Origin: Pontederia crassipes
Taxonomy: Eukaryota; Streptophyta; Magnoliopsida; Commelinales; Pontederiaceae
Length of the DNA: 64,000 bases
Reading direction: 5' to 3'
NCBI GenBank assembly: GCA_030549335.1
Contig: CM060195.1
Span: 14,315,501-14,379,500 of the forward strand
The notes below the pieces were generated by a model that was not told where the DNA came from, ran no database searches, and saw only the letters and a list, made by a program, of their open reading frames with translations. The translations under genes were made by a program, and so were the position numbers. Numbering within the stretch: the stretch's first letter is position 1; every line of letters starts with the position of its first letter. Positions 34,480 through 45,694 of this stretch are shown here, piece after piece.

Positions 34480-34972
34480 GCAGCAAGTAATTTTTTTTTA
34501 AAACAATCCGTGCGATCGACACCTACATGGCCTAGTTTTTTAAAATTTATTACATTTTATCTATGCTGATTCCTCCTTTTCCTCATCACACTCACAACAT
34601 GCTTTTATGAACATACTCTCACGATCCAATTTGGATTAGGTGGGAAACTCCACCTCAACATGAGTGAAGATAAAATGGGTCTTTTTTTTTCTCCCAAGTA
34701 AATTTTTTTTTAAAACAATCGGTGCGGTCGACACCTACATGGCCTAGTTTTTTTCTTGCTTTTTTATAAATTGATGTTTGATAAAAATCATTACTTTTTT
34801 TCCACCAAAATTTATTACATTTTACCTATGCTAATTCCTCCTTTTCCTCATCACACTCACAACATGCATTTATGAGCATACTCTCACGATCCAATTTGAA
34901 TTAGGTGGGAGACTCCACCTTCAACATGGGTGAAGATAAAATACCAATGGGTCTTTTTTCTTCTCCCAATGA
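34480..34972. repeat. Imperfect tandem duplication of about 220-270 bases
   Basis: The block TTTAAAACAATCCGTGCGAT (about 34497) with GACACCTACATGGCCTAG, TTCCTCCTTTTCCTCATCAC and CACGATCCAATTTGGATTAG recurs from about 34710 with small changes. Both copies end in a GTGAAGATAAAA / GGGTC block. The second copy carries an extra segment of about 50 bases. It directly precedes the LINE fragment and may be part of that insertion. Confidence 0.75.
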
Positions 34973-34974
34973 TG

Positions 34975-35420
34975 TAGAAGGTGCGGGTTATATCATTCGA
35001 AATTCTTATGTCTGACTGCGGGTGTCTTTAATGTTCGGGTGACTCAACGATTATTACTGAAGCGTGGGGTGCACTCGAGGGTCTCCGAAGATGTTGTAGA
35101 CTTCGACATACGGACGCCTAGCTTGAAACAGATTCCAGCTGATAACAAACAAATTCGATGTCCTTGGAAGCTCTGAACTATAACGAAGAAAATTTGGCTC
35201 TATGTTTTTATTTTTACTAATTTCAAATGCATACATACCTATAGCCTATAGGGAATCTAATACTATTGCTGACTGGCTGGCAAATCACTACCATCATGCC
35301 CTTTTTGATGTTTTGTGGGATGATGCTCCCCCCTCTGAGTATCTCCCATTTTTTACACTTTTTATATATCAGAGCCTTTTGCAATAGATGATTAACTTTC
35401 CTTTAAAAAGAAAAAAAAAA
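34975..35420 (+). mobile_element. 5'-truncated L1-type LINE fragment, RNase H end
   Basis: Separate frames encode pieces of the plant LINE RNase H (RVT_3) domain: GAGYIIRNS near 34983, ITEAWGALEGLRRCC near 35053 and YRESNTIADWLANHYHHALF near 35250, the last matching the conserved REaN-xxAD-xLA end. At least two frame changes and stops separate them. An A-rich tail follows at 35402-35421. The upstream reverse transcriptase is absent, as expected for a 5'-truncated insertion. Confidence 0.7.
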
Positions 35421-38037
35421 CAAATTTGAGTAGAAACCCGTCCCCGAGTTCAATCTCAAATTTAAAAACAGCTTGCCAAAATTTCATGATTGACGTCTGC
35501 GCATAAAAAAAAAATCTACCAACAATTTCTATTAACAAGTCCAACCCTTTATAGTTGATCAAATGATTGATCCGACCCTAAGGAGGTGGATCCCATCTAA
35601 CCAAAGGGATTAGAAGATTGGGCCTGTTGAAGCATATTGTTCATCATCGAATGCTCTCTTCCAAAGTATGTAGGCGATGTGTTATTGTTCCTAATGCCAT
35701 TCATTTTTTTTTTTCATTGCTACCGGAGTATTCCGAATGGTTGAAAATTGAAATGCAATTCTTCTTTGAAAAGTAAGGACAATGTCAGCCGACTCCATGA
35801 GCCCAACTTTTTCCCAACTTCTCGTAGGGTTGGGTCAACTTCTGGTTGAGTGACTTGAGTCTACATGAAAAGTTCAACTTATTAGAGTTAAATTTTAACA
35901 TTTTAAAAATCTAATACGATATGCTTAATGTTTTATAGTTTTTTTTTTAAAAAAATTAAGATAATTTTTTACGCTTTAAAAAATCATCCAACATTTAAGA
36001 ACATATTTTTTTTTTCAATATAAAATCCAGTTGACCTGAACTACATTTAAATGTATTCATAAATAATATGGGATTTGGCCACTCCTTACGTGTGCAATAG
36101 ATTAGACAGTCATCTCGAATGAGATAGAGGTGCCATATTTGATTGGCGATGGTGATGAACATATGCCTTATATTCGCCAAGATCAATTTTGTGAGAATCG
36201 AATAGGACATCGATCAAGTTAAGTCTATGTTTCATAACAAATCGGTACGGGTCACACTATTCGGTCAGACCAAATAATAATACAATATTATAATTTTAAA
36301 AGATATATTCTATCCAATCACATATTGCATTAGTCATATAAGATTACATCATAAGTTAAATTTTGAAAATTAATAAATATTAACTTAATAGCTAATAAAT
36401 TTATATTAATATTTAATATTTTTAATATAAATATTTCCATAAGAAAATTGAAGTCACAATTATTGAAAATATTAGTGTATTATAATTTTAAATGTCATAA
36501 AATGTGAATTAAAAATATGTATATAAAAAAGTTTATCACAAATTAAATATATGAGAAAAAAAAACAATTGTTAATAAGTTTTTAAAAATAGAAAGTCACA
36601 CATTAATCATATAAAAAAGTAGAAACAATGTTTGGTTATTAAATAAATAGCGTAAAGGAAATGTATGTACAAGTGAATAGTTCCACTTGTATACATGAAG
36701 AAAAATGGAAGCAAGACTTCCACTATAAAATAGGTCTAAAGAGGAGACTATGATCTATAATAAATTTTGATTTGTAAATTTTTTTACCTTACTTGGTTCA
36801 TTCAAATCAATTTTGATCGGTTCTACTCAGTTTTGGCTGATCCTATAAAGTTTGATTGAATTCTTGACCATTTCAAAAAAATTCAAAGTACTCTATTTTT
36901 TTTAAATTTGGAGGATGATTCAAGACCGTTTTAGTGACTAGTTAATGGCAATGGTGCTTCTATGGCCAGGTCAAAAGAGTGACTTCTAATTGAGAATTTT
37001 AAAGGAGTAGGGTGAAATATAGGATGTTCCTATTTGAATAATTATTTTATTTTAGTTAGGAAGGATGATATACAGTTGCTAATTTTTTTAAAATAATATT
37101 TCTTATTTTATTAAATTCGTGAAATGAGAAGGAATTAATAATTTTAGAACAAATTAACCTTTTCTTTTTCTTCTCAATTTTTCTCTTTCTTTTCTCTTCT
37201 CTCTCACTTTAACATCTCCCCTCTCTTGCTCTCATTTGTAAACAAATATTATGATAAAATAATTTTTATTCTATTTATTTATAATTTATATTTTATTTTC
37301 AAATAGATGAATAAAATAATTACATAAAATAAAATAAATATTATAAAAAATAGATCAAACTAAAAAAAAATAAAATAAGTGATAAAGAACTGTGTGATAA
37401 ATATACTTGTTACTAATTAAATATTACAAATAATAATATATAATGAAGAGTAAACATAAAACTTTCATTATTCTTTTATTCCCTAAACACCCTTCGCAGA
37501 CCTTACTTATTAAGAACGATATTAAGAACGAAGCTTATTGATGGTGATAAAATTTTCCAAATGCATATATACTTATAGGATAATGTTAAATCAATAATTA
37601 CTTCTTAAACTAATAAAATTTTATCTAAGATCAACGGTGATTCAAGAAAAAAATTAATTATTTTACAAATTAAAAATGATGAATCATTAAATGATTATTT
37701 GTATTTAATATAGAGAAATAAATTTAAAATATGATATTACATTGTTTAAAATAATTTTTTGCTTTAGGGGTCTAATTGTGTTGAGCCGGCTATGACGAGC
37801 TTAAGCACAAGAATGTGATTATTACGGGTGAAATTTTGTTACCACTACTTTTTCACTTTATATTATTTTTTTCTGGTTTCCAGCGTCTGTCGCAGATCAG
37901 GGTAAACATGGTTTAATTGGTTTCCTATGCCCTTTGTCCCCAACCGGTCAAACCCACAGCCTTCTTACTTCTCACATGAGTGCCTTTTGGTGTCCGTCCG
38001 AGGCCTCCACTTGGATCTGAAGCTTATCGCTGCAGCT
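35421..38037. other. AT-rich intergenic DNA, nothing firm
   Basis: Mostly very AT-rich. A GGTCACACTATTCGGTCAGA patch near 36248 and a GATCGGTTCTACTCAGTTTT patch near 36818 enclose AT-rich sequence, similar in style to 9105-9775 and possibly a decayed TIR element. No gene-like frame of note. Confidence 0.35.
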
Positions 38038-38060
38038 GCCGCCGCCGCCGCCGCCGCAGT
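38038..38060. repeat. (CCG)n trinucleotide run in the leader of the sialidase-like gene
   Basis: Seven consecutive GCC/CCG units, ending about 30 bases before the ATG, probably in the 5' untranslated region. Confidence 0.8.
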
Positions 38061-38087
38061 GTCCAGTAGCCAGTACTAGCAGAACTC

Positions 38088-39946
38088 ATGTGCTATTCTA
38101 CCACTGTTGGCGGCAGCTGGCGCAAGAGCGCTTGGATCGTAGTGGCATTTGTTGCGGTGTTCTCGTTGTCATCGTCGTCCATCGTCATCTGCTTTTCGTC
38201 GGACATATTGCATCAGGGTCACTGGAGGTGGCTCTCTTATGGCCCCAAGGCTCTTCTTTTATCGGTCATCGTTTCCTCATCGCCCCCTCTTTTGAGGGAG
38301 GTCGGATGCAAGATGGCCGAAGCGTCGCCGGTTGAAACCCAGAGCATGAGCAGCGTTCACTGCGAGGAAGGAGGCGGAGGACAGGGTAATGGTCCTCATG
38401 CCATCATCAACAGTACCGCCACCGCCGCCACAACCTGGAACAACCGTTGGAAGGTGGTAAAGGAGGAGTTCTCCTTCCAAGTAGGCACTGTTCCCTTCAA
38501 CAGCTGCCATGCTTCGACCATCGTCGAGGTGAACAAGGACCAATTCCTGGTGGCCTACTTTGGGGGCTCCTACGAAAGAGCCCCTGACGTGAAGATTTGG
38601 TTACAGAGATTTAGTGTGAGTGGAAACGTTGCTGGGTTCTGGCTTTGTACAGCACAGTGCATTTTACTCATAATTCAGCTATTTAAACAAAAATGGGGGT
38701 AATGATTTTGTAGGATGGCTGTTGGTATCCTCCCATGGTGGTGGATGAACAGCCTGAAGTGCCGATGTGGAACCCTGTCCTGTTTCAGCTCCCCTCTGGT
38801 GAGCTGCTTCTATTCTACAAGGTCGGTCAGGAGGTACAGAAGTGAGTACCCTAATCTCGTTCTTGCTTCTGTTCTGCGGCTTCTTTCACTTCCCCTACCT
38901 CATTCTGATCGGGGCTTATGAGCTTCCTGAGTTCATTGCCAGGTGGAGCGGCTGCATGAAGCGATCTTTGGACGGGGGCATCACCTGGTCCGACAGAGAA
39001 CAGCTTCCGCCTGGAATCCTTGGCCCAATCAAGAACAAGGCATGTATTCTTTAATGTTTCAAACAGGCAAACGATCAACAGTATGCTGAACTTGTACAGT
39101 TGCAGCCGATTTTGCTGGAAGATGGCCGCCTCCTCTGCGGATCGTCTGTGGAAAGCTGGAACTCGTGGGGCGCGTGGTTAGAGGTGGTGTGACCAAGTCC
39201 AGTCCTCAGGCATTGCTTGTAGCCTAGCACCTTACTAAGTGCGTGCATCAACATTGTTGTTATGAATTGTGCAGGTCACAGCAGACTGCGGCAGTTCATG
39301 GAGGAAGTACGGACCCATATACATCAAGGATGAAACACTCGGCGTGATTCAACCAGTGCCCTACCGGACAGCCAATCGAACCATCAGGATGCTGCTCCGA
39401 TCATTCGAGGGTATCGGTCGTGTTTGCATCGCAGAGTCGCTTGACGGAGGCTTCAGTTGGAGTTACGCGCAACCGACTGAGCTTCCGAATCCAAACTCTG
39501 GTGAGTGAATTTTTATGCCCTTGTTCTCCCGTGTGATGCGTGGCATGATAATTATGTTATTTTTGCTTAAGACTGTTGCTTGAGTGATAGCTATTTGACA
39601 GGCATCGACGGAGTAAAGCTGCGAGACGGCCGGCTTTTGCTCGCGTATAACACTGTTGCCAGAGGCGTCCTGAAAATAGCTACCTCCATGGACGATGGCG
39701 ATTCCTGGGATGAGGTGATGACACTGGAGGAGAATTTGGACATGGAGTTCTCATACCCGGCTGTCATCCAAACAAAAGATGAACTCGTACATATCACCTA
39801 TACCTACAACAGGACGCAGATTAAGGTGACCCGCAAGAATTAATCAGCATTTCGACTACCCTGCTTTTTGAACTCCTCATTCAACTGTTTCCATGTTCGT
39901 CTTGCAGCACATTGTTCTCCAACCCAATCAGATTGTACAGCTGTGA
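38088..39946 (+). CDS. BNR/Asp-box sialidase-like superfamily protein, seven exons
   Basis: Exons by splice signals and reading phase: 38088-38615, 38714-38841, 38943-39039, 39106-39183, 39275-39500, 39602-39825 and 39908-39946, giving 439 residues. The N-terminus has a hydrophobic stretch ([18 protein letters not shown], about 14-31), so the protein may enter the secretory pathway. An in-frame Met at 38313 is an alternative start without it. Four Asp-box motifs (SxDxGxxW) typical of sialidase beta-propellers are present: SLDGGITW 227-234, TADCGSSW 279-286, SLDGGFSW 332-339 and SMDDGDSW 381-388. Other landmarks are [20 protein letters not shown] and [16 protein letters not shown]. The intron after 39039 has a GC donor (AAG|GCATGT) and an AG acceptor; an in-frame alternative acceptor lies 6 bases earlier. 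Plants have little or no sialic acid, so the substrate is unknown. It is convergent with the GEM-like gene, 136 bases away. Confidence 0.88.
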
Positions 39947-40082
39947 CAAGGCAAGGCTGCACCCAGTTCTCACATATCTTCATATCACTGATTACGAGTT
40001 TCTGGAAATTTTATTACAACACAGAGGCATTCACGCTGTCTGAAGCAAAAAGTTGACATCAAATGGATGTTGTAAGGGGATT

Positions 40083-41516
40083 TTATTTCTGTTGATAGAG
40101 GCCGTGACCGGCAAATTTCTGAGCGGCTTCCTTCAGGTTTCCGAGAGCCTTGTCATATGATACGAATCCCATGAACCAGAATTCGTGTTTATCGGCCGTG
40201 ACAATCTGTATGTATCTTTCTCCAGGATTCCTTGAATTGGCAGAAGGATTAATTGCCTTTAGTTGATCAAGAGGCATAACAACCTGAAAATGCATGTAAG
40301 TTTAGAATGTAACTTTCCCGCAATACATTCAAAACTTGTAGTACTTGTTTCACATAGCTGTGCATGAGCATATATAATATGATTTCATAAAACTTGAAAC
40401 CAAAAACATGGCAAAGCATCTACTCCACATACACTATGAAGTCCTACAAACATTTCCAGAACAAACGAGCTACCTATACCTAAGCAGAAAATATACTTCA
40501 AGAGCATTTTGAGGTTTCATGTTGCCCCAAGTTTTATATCCATGTCTGTATGACCAATTCTTGGTCTCCTTTGACAAATTCCACACGTGTTTATGATTTA
40601 TACGTGCATAGTGAAAAGATTTGAGAAGGCACCTGATGCACATATTATGAAGTATCGTATCAGCGGATTAAAAGACATGTGCAGGGAAAAAACAAACAAA
40701 AAATGATGGTGCTACCTTTTTTGAAGAAGAATAAGGATTACAATTTTCATGGGAGAGGAGTGAGGTTTAAAAGAAAATAGAGATGGGATCAGGTATAGAT
40801 CTGCCCTAAAATGGAAGGAATGCTTGATGAATGATCTGGCAATTTAGTCTAGTAATTAGCTACTCTATAGCCTCTCAAAGATGGAGTAGCTACTAGCCCT
40901 AGACAAGGTTGTTAAAAACTAATTTTAATACTTAAAATCTTACTAATTTATGTATCTAGGCTTCAAAAATGAGTTAAGTCGGGTTAAAAACGTAAAATAA
41001 ATTAAAATCGAATAAAAATCGGATAAATACGAGCATACGAACGATTAAGTACTTAATACTTCGTGTTCAGTCACGTGTGTGCTGTAGCTCGTCTGGTAGG
41101 CATGAGGATCCCATTATTGGAGGTTGCATGTTGGAACCTCCATGCCAAACATTTGTTAGTTTACGATACATATAAATATACATAAATTCTATATTTATTA
41201 TTTTTTCACTATTATTTTATAAAAATACTAAAATTATTTAAAATTTTATAACAAATTAAAATTAAGATAGAAAATCGGATAAAAATATATAATTTATTAT
41301 AAATAATTCCAATGGATTGTGTTTATTATTTCATTCCTTGGACATAATACTTAAATAAAAATCAAATCATACATTGAAAAAATTATATATGATTATGATA
41401 ATAATGAAAAGAAAATAATAATATTTTAGACAAAAAATTTAGACTATATTAATTTTCCTATACATTGTATACAAATTTTTAATTTCATTATATGAATTTA
41501 TGATACTTCAATTGAA

Positions 41517-41547
<31 letters not shown>

Positions 41548-43870
41548 CTTATCTTGATAATAATTGAAAGTTCCGCAGAGCTCTTTATTAAGTGGCTAAT
41601 GAATGTTATCAAGGTTCCATTTTTAATTACGATTCCTTATAAACACAACTTGCAGTTAGAAAAAAAAAACTCCTAGTAGGAAACCAAAAGTTAAATATAT
41701 GCTCTCACCAATCAATCTAAAAGCACATTTGATGTTTTATCAAAAGAGCTTTCCTCACTTGATGATATTAAGTTGGATCACAATGTAACATATCTTATGA
41801 AGTGAATAGTGATTTACATAGCCTCACAACATTAATTTTATTTCTCAGGGAAGCTGGAAGTCTATCAGAGTTGTGCATAAAGTAAAAATACTCTATTTAC
41901 TCCCTAGTAACAACAACAACAACAACAACAAAGCTTTATCCCACTAGGTGGGGTCGGCTACATGGATCATACGACGCCATTCCGTTATATTAGTAACCAA
42001 ATCTTTCGGTATATTATTCACCAATAGATCTTGCTCTATTAATTCGCCAAGTGTTCGCCTTGGCCTCCCTCTCCCTCTTTTAATCGGACTCCAGATTATT
42101 TGATCTACTCTTCTTACTGGCGCATCTAATAGTCTTCTATGAACATGACCAAACCATTTCAAACGATTCTCTACCATTTTCTCACTAATAGGAGCCACTC
42201 CGACTCGTTCACGTATATGGTCATTCCTAATCTTATCTAATCTTGTATGACCACACATCCATCTCAACATCCTCATTTCGGCTACCCCCACTTTACGTTC
42301 ATATTGTCCCTTCATAGTCCAACATTCACTACCATATAACACTGCTGACCTTATAGCAGTACGATAGAATTTTCCTTTAACTTTATTGAGTACTTTTCTA
42401 TCACAAAGAACTCCAGTGGTTTAGTTACTCCCTAGTAACTAAACCAACAAATTTCGAAATCTGCTACTAAAAGAAGTCTTCTGTTTTGTATTAACCGTAC
42501 TCTCGACTGTTTAAGGATAACTGTTTGATAAATTGTCTTATTAATTACTGCCCCAGAAGCTATACAGTATCACCCCTGCTTGCTAACTCCTAGCACTTTT
42601 AGTCCATCCTTGGTACAATATGTCACCGTTGCATTTTGGCCAAAATTTTCAACGCATAACATTAGTACACAACCTAAGATACCAGGCTTGCTGAAACTTT
42701 AATACCAGATGAACAAGAAGACCAGCATATTAAAACGAATGTAAACAAGGCTGAAATTGAAAGATTGGCCTCAAAACGTGTACCTTATAGTATATCCACT
42801 CTTGTTGACCTTGAGAAATATTATGATAGAGAGGATTATCGCTGCAAAACGCAATTCTAGCAGTGGACAAGTACAGCGTCCCTATCACGGGCCCTGATGA
42901 AGTAGAGATATAACAAGCATATGCTTTCCGAAGCTGTTCCCCTGGAAAGATACCAAAGGTCTGCTGGAAAACCTTATCGATTCCACCTTCTGCAAAGACT
43001 TTCGTCCCTTGTGTAAGCCGAGCCATTGCAGCGTCAGTAATATTGGGACTCGTTTTGACTGTTCAGCAAAGAACTAGTAGAAATTAGCAGGAAAATTTCA
43101 TAGTCAAAATGAGTATTCGAGAACAAGTCAAGAGGGAACATGTCTGCTGCTAAATAATATTCCAAATTCATTGATTTGGATCCTCTCTCAAGCTTCTTAA
43201 GGAGAGAATCAAAAGGTAAATATGCAGGGTCGGGTAAAAGTGTCATTTCCAGAACAAGGAAAGCATCGATCGTTCACTGCTTGCATCGTTTCTAACAGTC
43301 TACAAATAGAGAGGAAATAAAGCGTTCGTAAGAGTAGAGGAAGAGACGTTACGGTGGTTCCAGACGTTTCCGGCGACTTCAGTGGCCTTTCTGGTGTTGT
43401 CTTCCAGCTTCTTGCCGCACCTGCCTAGAACTTTAAGGATCGTGTCCATGGGGCCTATAGACGAAGCACATCAATCCACAAGAATAATAATAATTTACAA
43501 CTATTAATGCTAAGAACAAAAGAGAACGAAACTTACTCTTGCTAGGAGGCGATCCGGTGGTGATGGGTGAGACGTTAACGTAAGGGTTCCCGCTTGTGCC
43601 GCTGCTGCTGTACGGGGCGGCAGGTCCGCCATGTCCAGAACCGCCAGTGGCGTAAGAGGAAGGAGGACCCCCGCCGGCGGGGGCGGAGGATGCTGATGTG
43701 CTATAAAAGGGATACGCCGAGTAGCTGTTGGGTGGTCGGTAGTTAGTCGCCGGTGACGCGACGTAATTGATGGGGACTGCGTGCTGTTCGTCGGCCGGCG
43801 TCACCGGAGTGCCCATCACCCAATCGTACGGTGGTGGCGGCGGACGGTCGACGCGCTTGCCGTCGTTCAT
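40083..43870 (-). CDS. GEM-like GRAM-domain protein (ABA-responsive/GER family), four exons
   Basis: Minus-strand exons 43537-43870, 43353-43454, 42784-43058 and 40083-40283 join in phase to 303 residues, with consensus GT-AG introns. Residues 1-110 are Pro/Ser/Tyr/Gly-rich and probably disordered. Exon 2 encodes MDTILKVLGRCGKKLEDNTR and TEVAGNVWNHL, a family hallmark. Exon 3 has LTQGTKVFAEGGIDKVFQQT and ARIAFCSDNPL, the start of the GRAM domain (about 170-260). Exon 4 has PLDQLKAINPSANSRNPGER and HEFWFMGFVSYDKAL. GRAM domains bind membrane lipids or proteins. Arabidopsis GEM interacts with CDT1 and TTG1 and affects cell division and GL2 expression; other members respond to ABA or act in seeds. 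Which member this is cannot be decided here. Intron 3 is about 2.5 kb and holds an RTE LINE and other repeats. Confidence 0.93.
41080..41150 (+). mobile_element. Possible tRNA-derived SINE head in GEM-like intron 3
   Basis: TAGCTCGTCTGG (41085-41096) resembles Pol III box A. GTTGGAACCTC (41130-41140), 45 bases on, resembles box B. The intervening GCATGAGGATCCCATTATTG is tRNA-like in position. No terminal repeats or tail were defined, so this is tentative; a degraded tRNA-like sequence is an equal alternative. Confidence 0.35.
41519..41547. repeat. (AT)n microsatellite in GEM-like intron 3
   Basis: About fourteen alternating AT units. Simple repeat in an AT-rich intronic stretch. Confidence 0.9.
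41912..42424 (-). mobile_element. 5'-truncated RTE-type LINE in GEM-like intron 3
   Basis: On the minus strand an open segment (42342-41944) encodes the C-terminal end of an RTE-type reverse transcriptase protein: MLYGSECWTMKGQYERKVGV, MRMLRWMCGHTRLDKIRNDH, RLKWFGHVHRRLLDAPVRRV. It is followed by the CCCCACCTAGTGGGATAAAG tail and a (TTG)n terminus. A 15-bp direct repeat TTACTCCCTAGTAAC (41897-41911 and 42425-42439) bounds it. It is truncated at the 5' side, with only the last part of ORF2 kept. It lies in the same transcriptional sense as the host gene. Confidence 0.9.
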
Positions 43871-44719
43871 CTCTCTTCCTCGGTGATCGATCGAGCAGTA
43901 TCAAACGAAGGCCCATGTCGACGTCATATACTCTCTAGAAAGAAGGAAGAAAAATTCCCGTCTATCCGCTTCGGATTCGACAATAATCCGCTCCACTTCG
44001 TCGACGAGATTAGATTCGGTTGCATTAGATTCGAAGGCTTGCATTAGATTAGATTCGAAGGCACGCTTTACCGTCATTTCACAGTAACGCCCGTCCACCC
44101 CGAAGAGGAGGGAAGTCGAGGGAGGGAGGAAGACGGGACGACCTCCTCAAGCGGAGGAGAGAACAAAGCCCACGGCCTACGGCCCACGCTAACTCTTAAT
44201 GGGCTTCTGCTGACGTGGAATAAACCACCCCGTTAACCAGTGGAAGAGCGAGGCGAACAACGGCCAAGCGCCAGCAGTGCGCGAGTCTGCCGCGTGCGGG
44301 AACGTGTTGGTCTATCGCCGCGAAAAATGAAAGATCGTCTGTCCTCGCTGAGGCCGCGAAACAGGGCTAATAGCCAACTGCAGATGGACACGTCAGCTGA
44401 AGTTAGACTTTTGCCCACAGATTTGTTGGGTAATCCTGCAAAGGATCGCAGGCGGTTTGCCACGTCTGATGACACGAGGGAAACATTTGAAGCAAAAATT
44501 GAAGAAAAAGAAATGTGTTGCGTGGTCGGTTGAAACCGTTCTCTTCTCCTCCCTCCCTTCCCTTCTCATCCCTTCCGTGTCCCCGTTGGCCTCATCTTTT
44601 CTATTTGTTCTTCCATCCCTTCTCCGGCTCATTCCCTGCGCCGCGGCGTTCGTGGGCACCCGGCGGAGAAGTAACGCCACGATCGAGAAAGAGGAAGCCG
44701 GTCACTGCTTGCTTGCGGC
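43871..44719. promoter_or_regulatory. Shared upstream region of the GEM-like (-) and DUF7804-like (+) genes
   Basis: 849 bases separate the two start codons, which point away from each other, so this interval must hold both promoters and leaders. It includes a GC-rich part (44100-44400) and a duplicated TTAGATTCG-A-GGC block near 44020-44065. No strong TATA box was recognised on either side. Confidence 0.5.
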
Positions 44720-45694
44720 ATGAGTTGCACACACATGGCGTCATCTTCTTCGTCATTGGCACTCGAGTTGCAACATGTCCTGCGGGGAGAGTTTCCAGGA
44801 GAAAGGGGAGGCTCTTTTCCCTTTCCGCGTCGTTCGCTGAGGCTGCGGATGACTGCCCGAAGGCGACCAACTGAAGCCGCCGTTCTGGCGAACACTTCGG
44901 ACGCCTCGGCGTTGCGATGCAGAAGCGCGAGGTTTCCGGCGAAGCGCTGGGACTCCATTCTGCACCCCCAGCCGCTGTCCCCCATCTCGATCGAGGAGAC
45001 GGGGGACAGAAGGTGGCCCAGGGAACCGATCTCGGCAGAAATGCTGGACAAGTGGACGAGGGACGCCGTCGGCGAGGTAGCTATACAACGGCCTTAATTC
45101 TGTTATTATAGCAATGCTATTGCTATAATCTTAATTATCGTGTAGTCATTTGATTGTATGGGATCGAGCAATTGACAGAATAGATTATGTATACGTCTTG
45201 GAATGCAGATTGTGAGGAACACAAGAGGTGGATCTCCATTTTTGGTGCACATCTTCTCGGACAGCAAAGGCGAGTCTCTTCGCTTGAGGCTGGAGATGGA
45301 AGCAGCCTTGCCGGATAGCTGGCCGCGGATCAAGAAAAGGTGGGAGAGAGAAGACAGTTGCAAGCCGGACGCTGTCATCTTGGTCGAGGAGCTCAACGTC
45401 TCCAATGGCGAGCAACAAGACTACTGCTGCTGCTCAGGATCCAATATGGCTCCAGCGGAGGAGGAGAAAGCCGCCGCCGCCGCCTCCAAGCAACCGCCCG
45501 CCGGTCGTGGGACCTCCAAGACGTGGGGATTGCTAGTCCAAGGCCGGGGGACGAGTTGCGCCGCATGTTACATCCTGAACACCAACAGGGTGAGGTCGAC
45601 GGTGGGGTCATGCACCCATTTCTGCTTGACGCGAGGGCGCTTAGGCGAGCCGCTGGATGTACAGCTTAAGAGGAGCTGGTTGCATGGGAGCTGA
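44720..45694 (+). CDS. DUF7804-like plant protein of unknown function, two exons
   Basis: Exon 1, 44720-45076, and exon 2, 45209-45694, join in phase 0 with a GT-AG intron, giving 280 residues. The first ~90 residues are Ser/Arg-rich with few conserved features and could be a plastid transit peptide. The conserved core starts near 105 with ISAEMLDKWTRDAVGE, joined across the intron to IVRNTRGGSPFLVHIF. It continues with PDAVILVEELN and, after a low-complexity Ala/Gln/Pro insert, TSKTWGLLVQGRG, CAACYILNT and GSCTHFCLTR, ending QLKRSWLHGS. This pattern matches a plant-specific family I recall as DUF7804. No catalytic motif is evident. Conserved cysteines (CAACY, CTHFC) could bind metal or form disulfides. 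Function unknown; it is divergent from the GEM-like gene. Confidence 0.75.

Noticed and set aside
43034-43246. A 70-codon minus-strand frame beginning MTLLPDPAYL
   Set aside because: It falls in intron 2 of the GEM-like gene; the splice sites on both sides are consistent and the family protein has no such segment.
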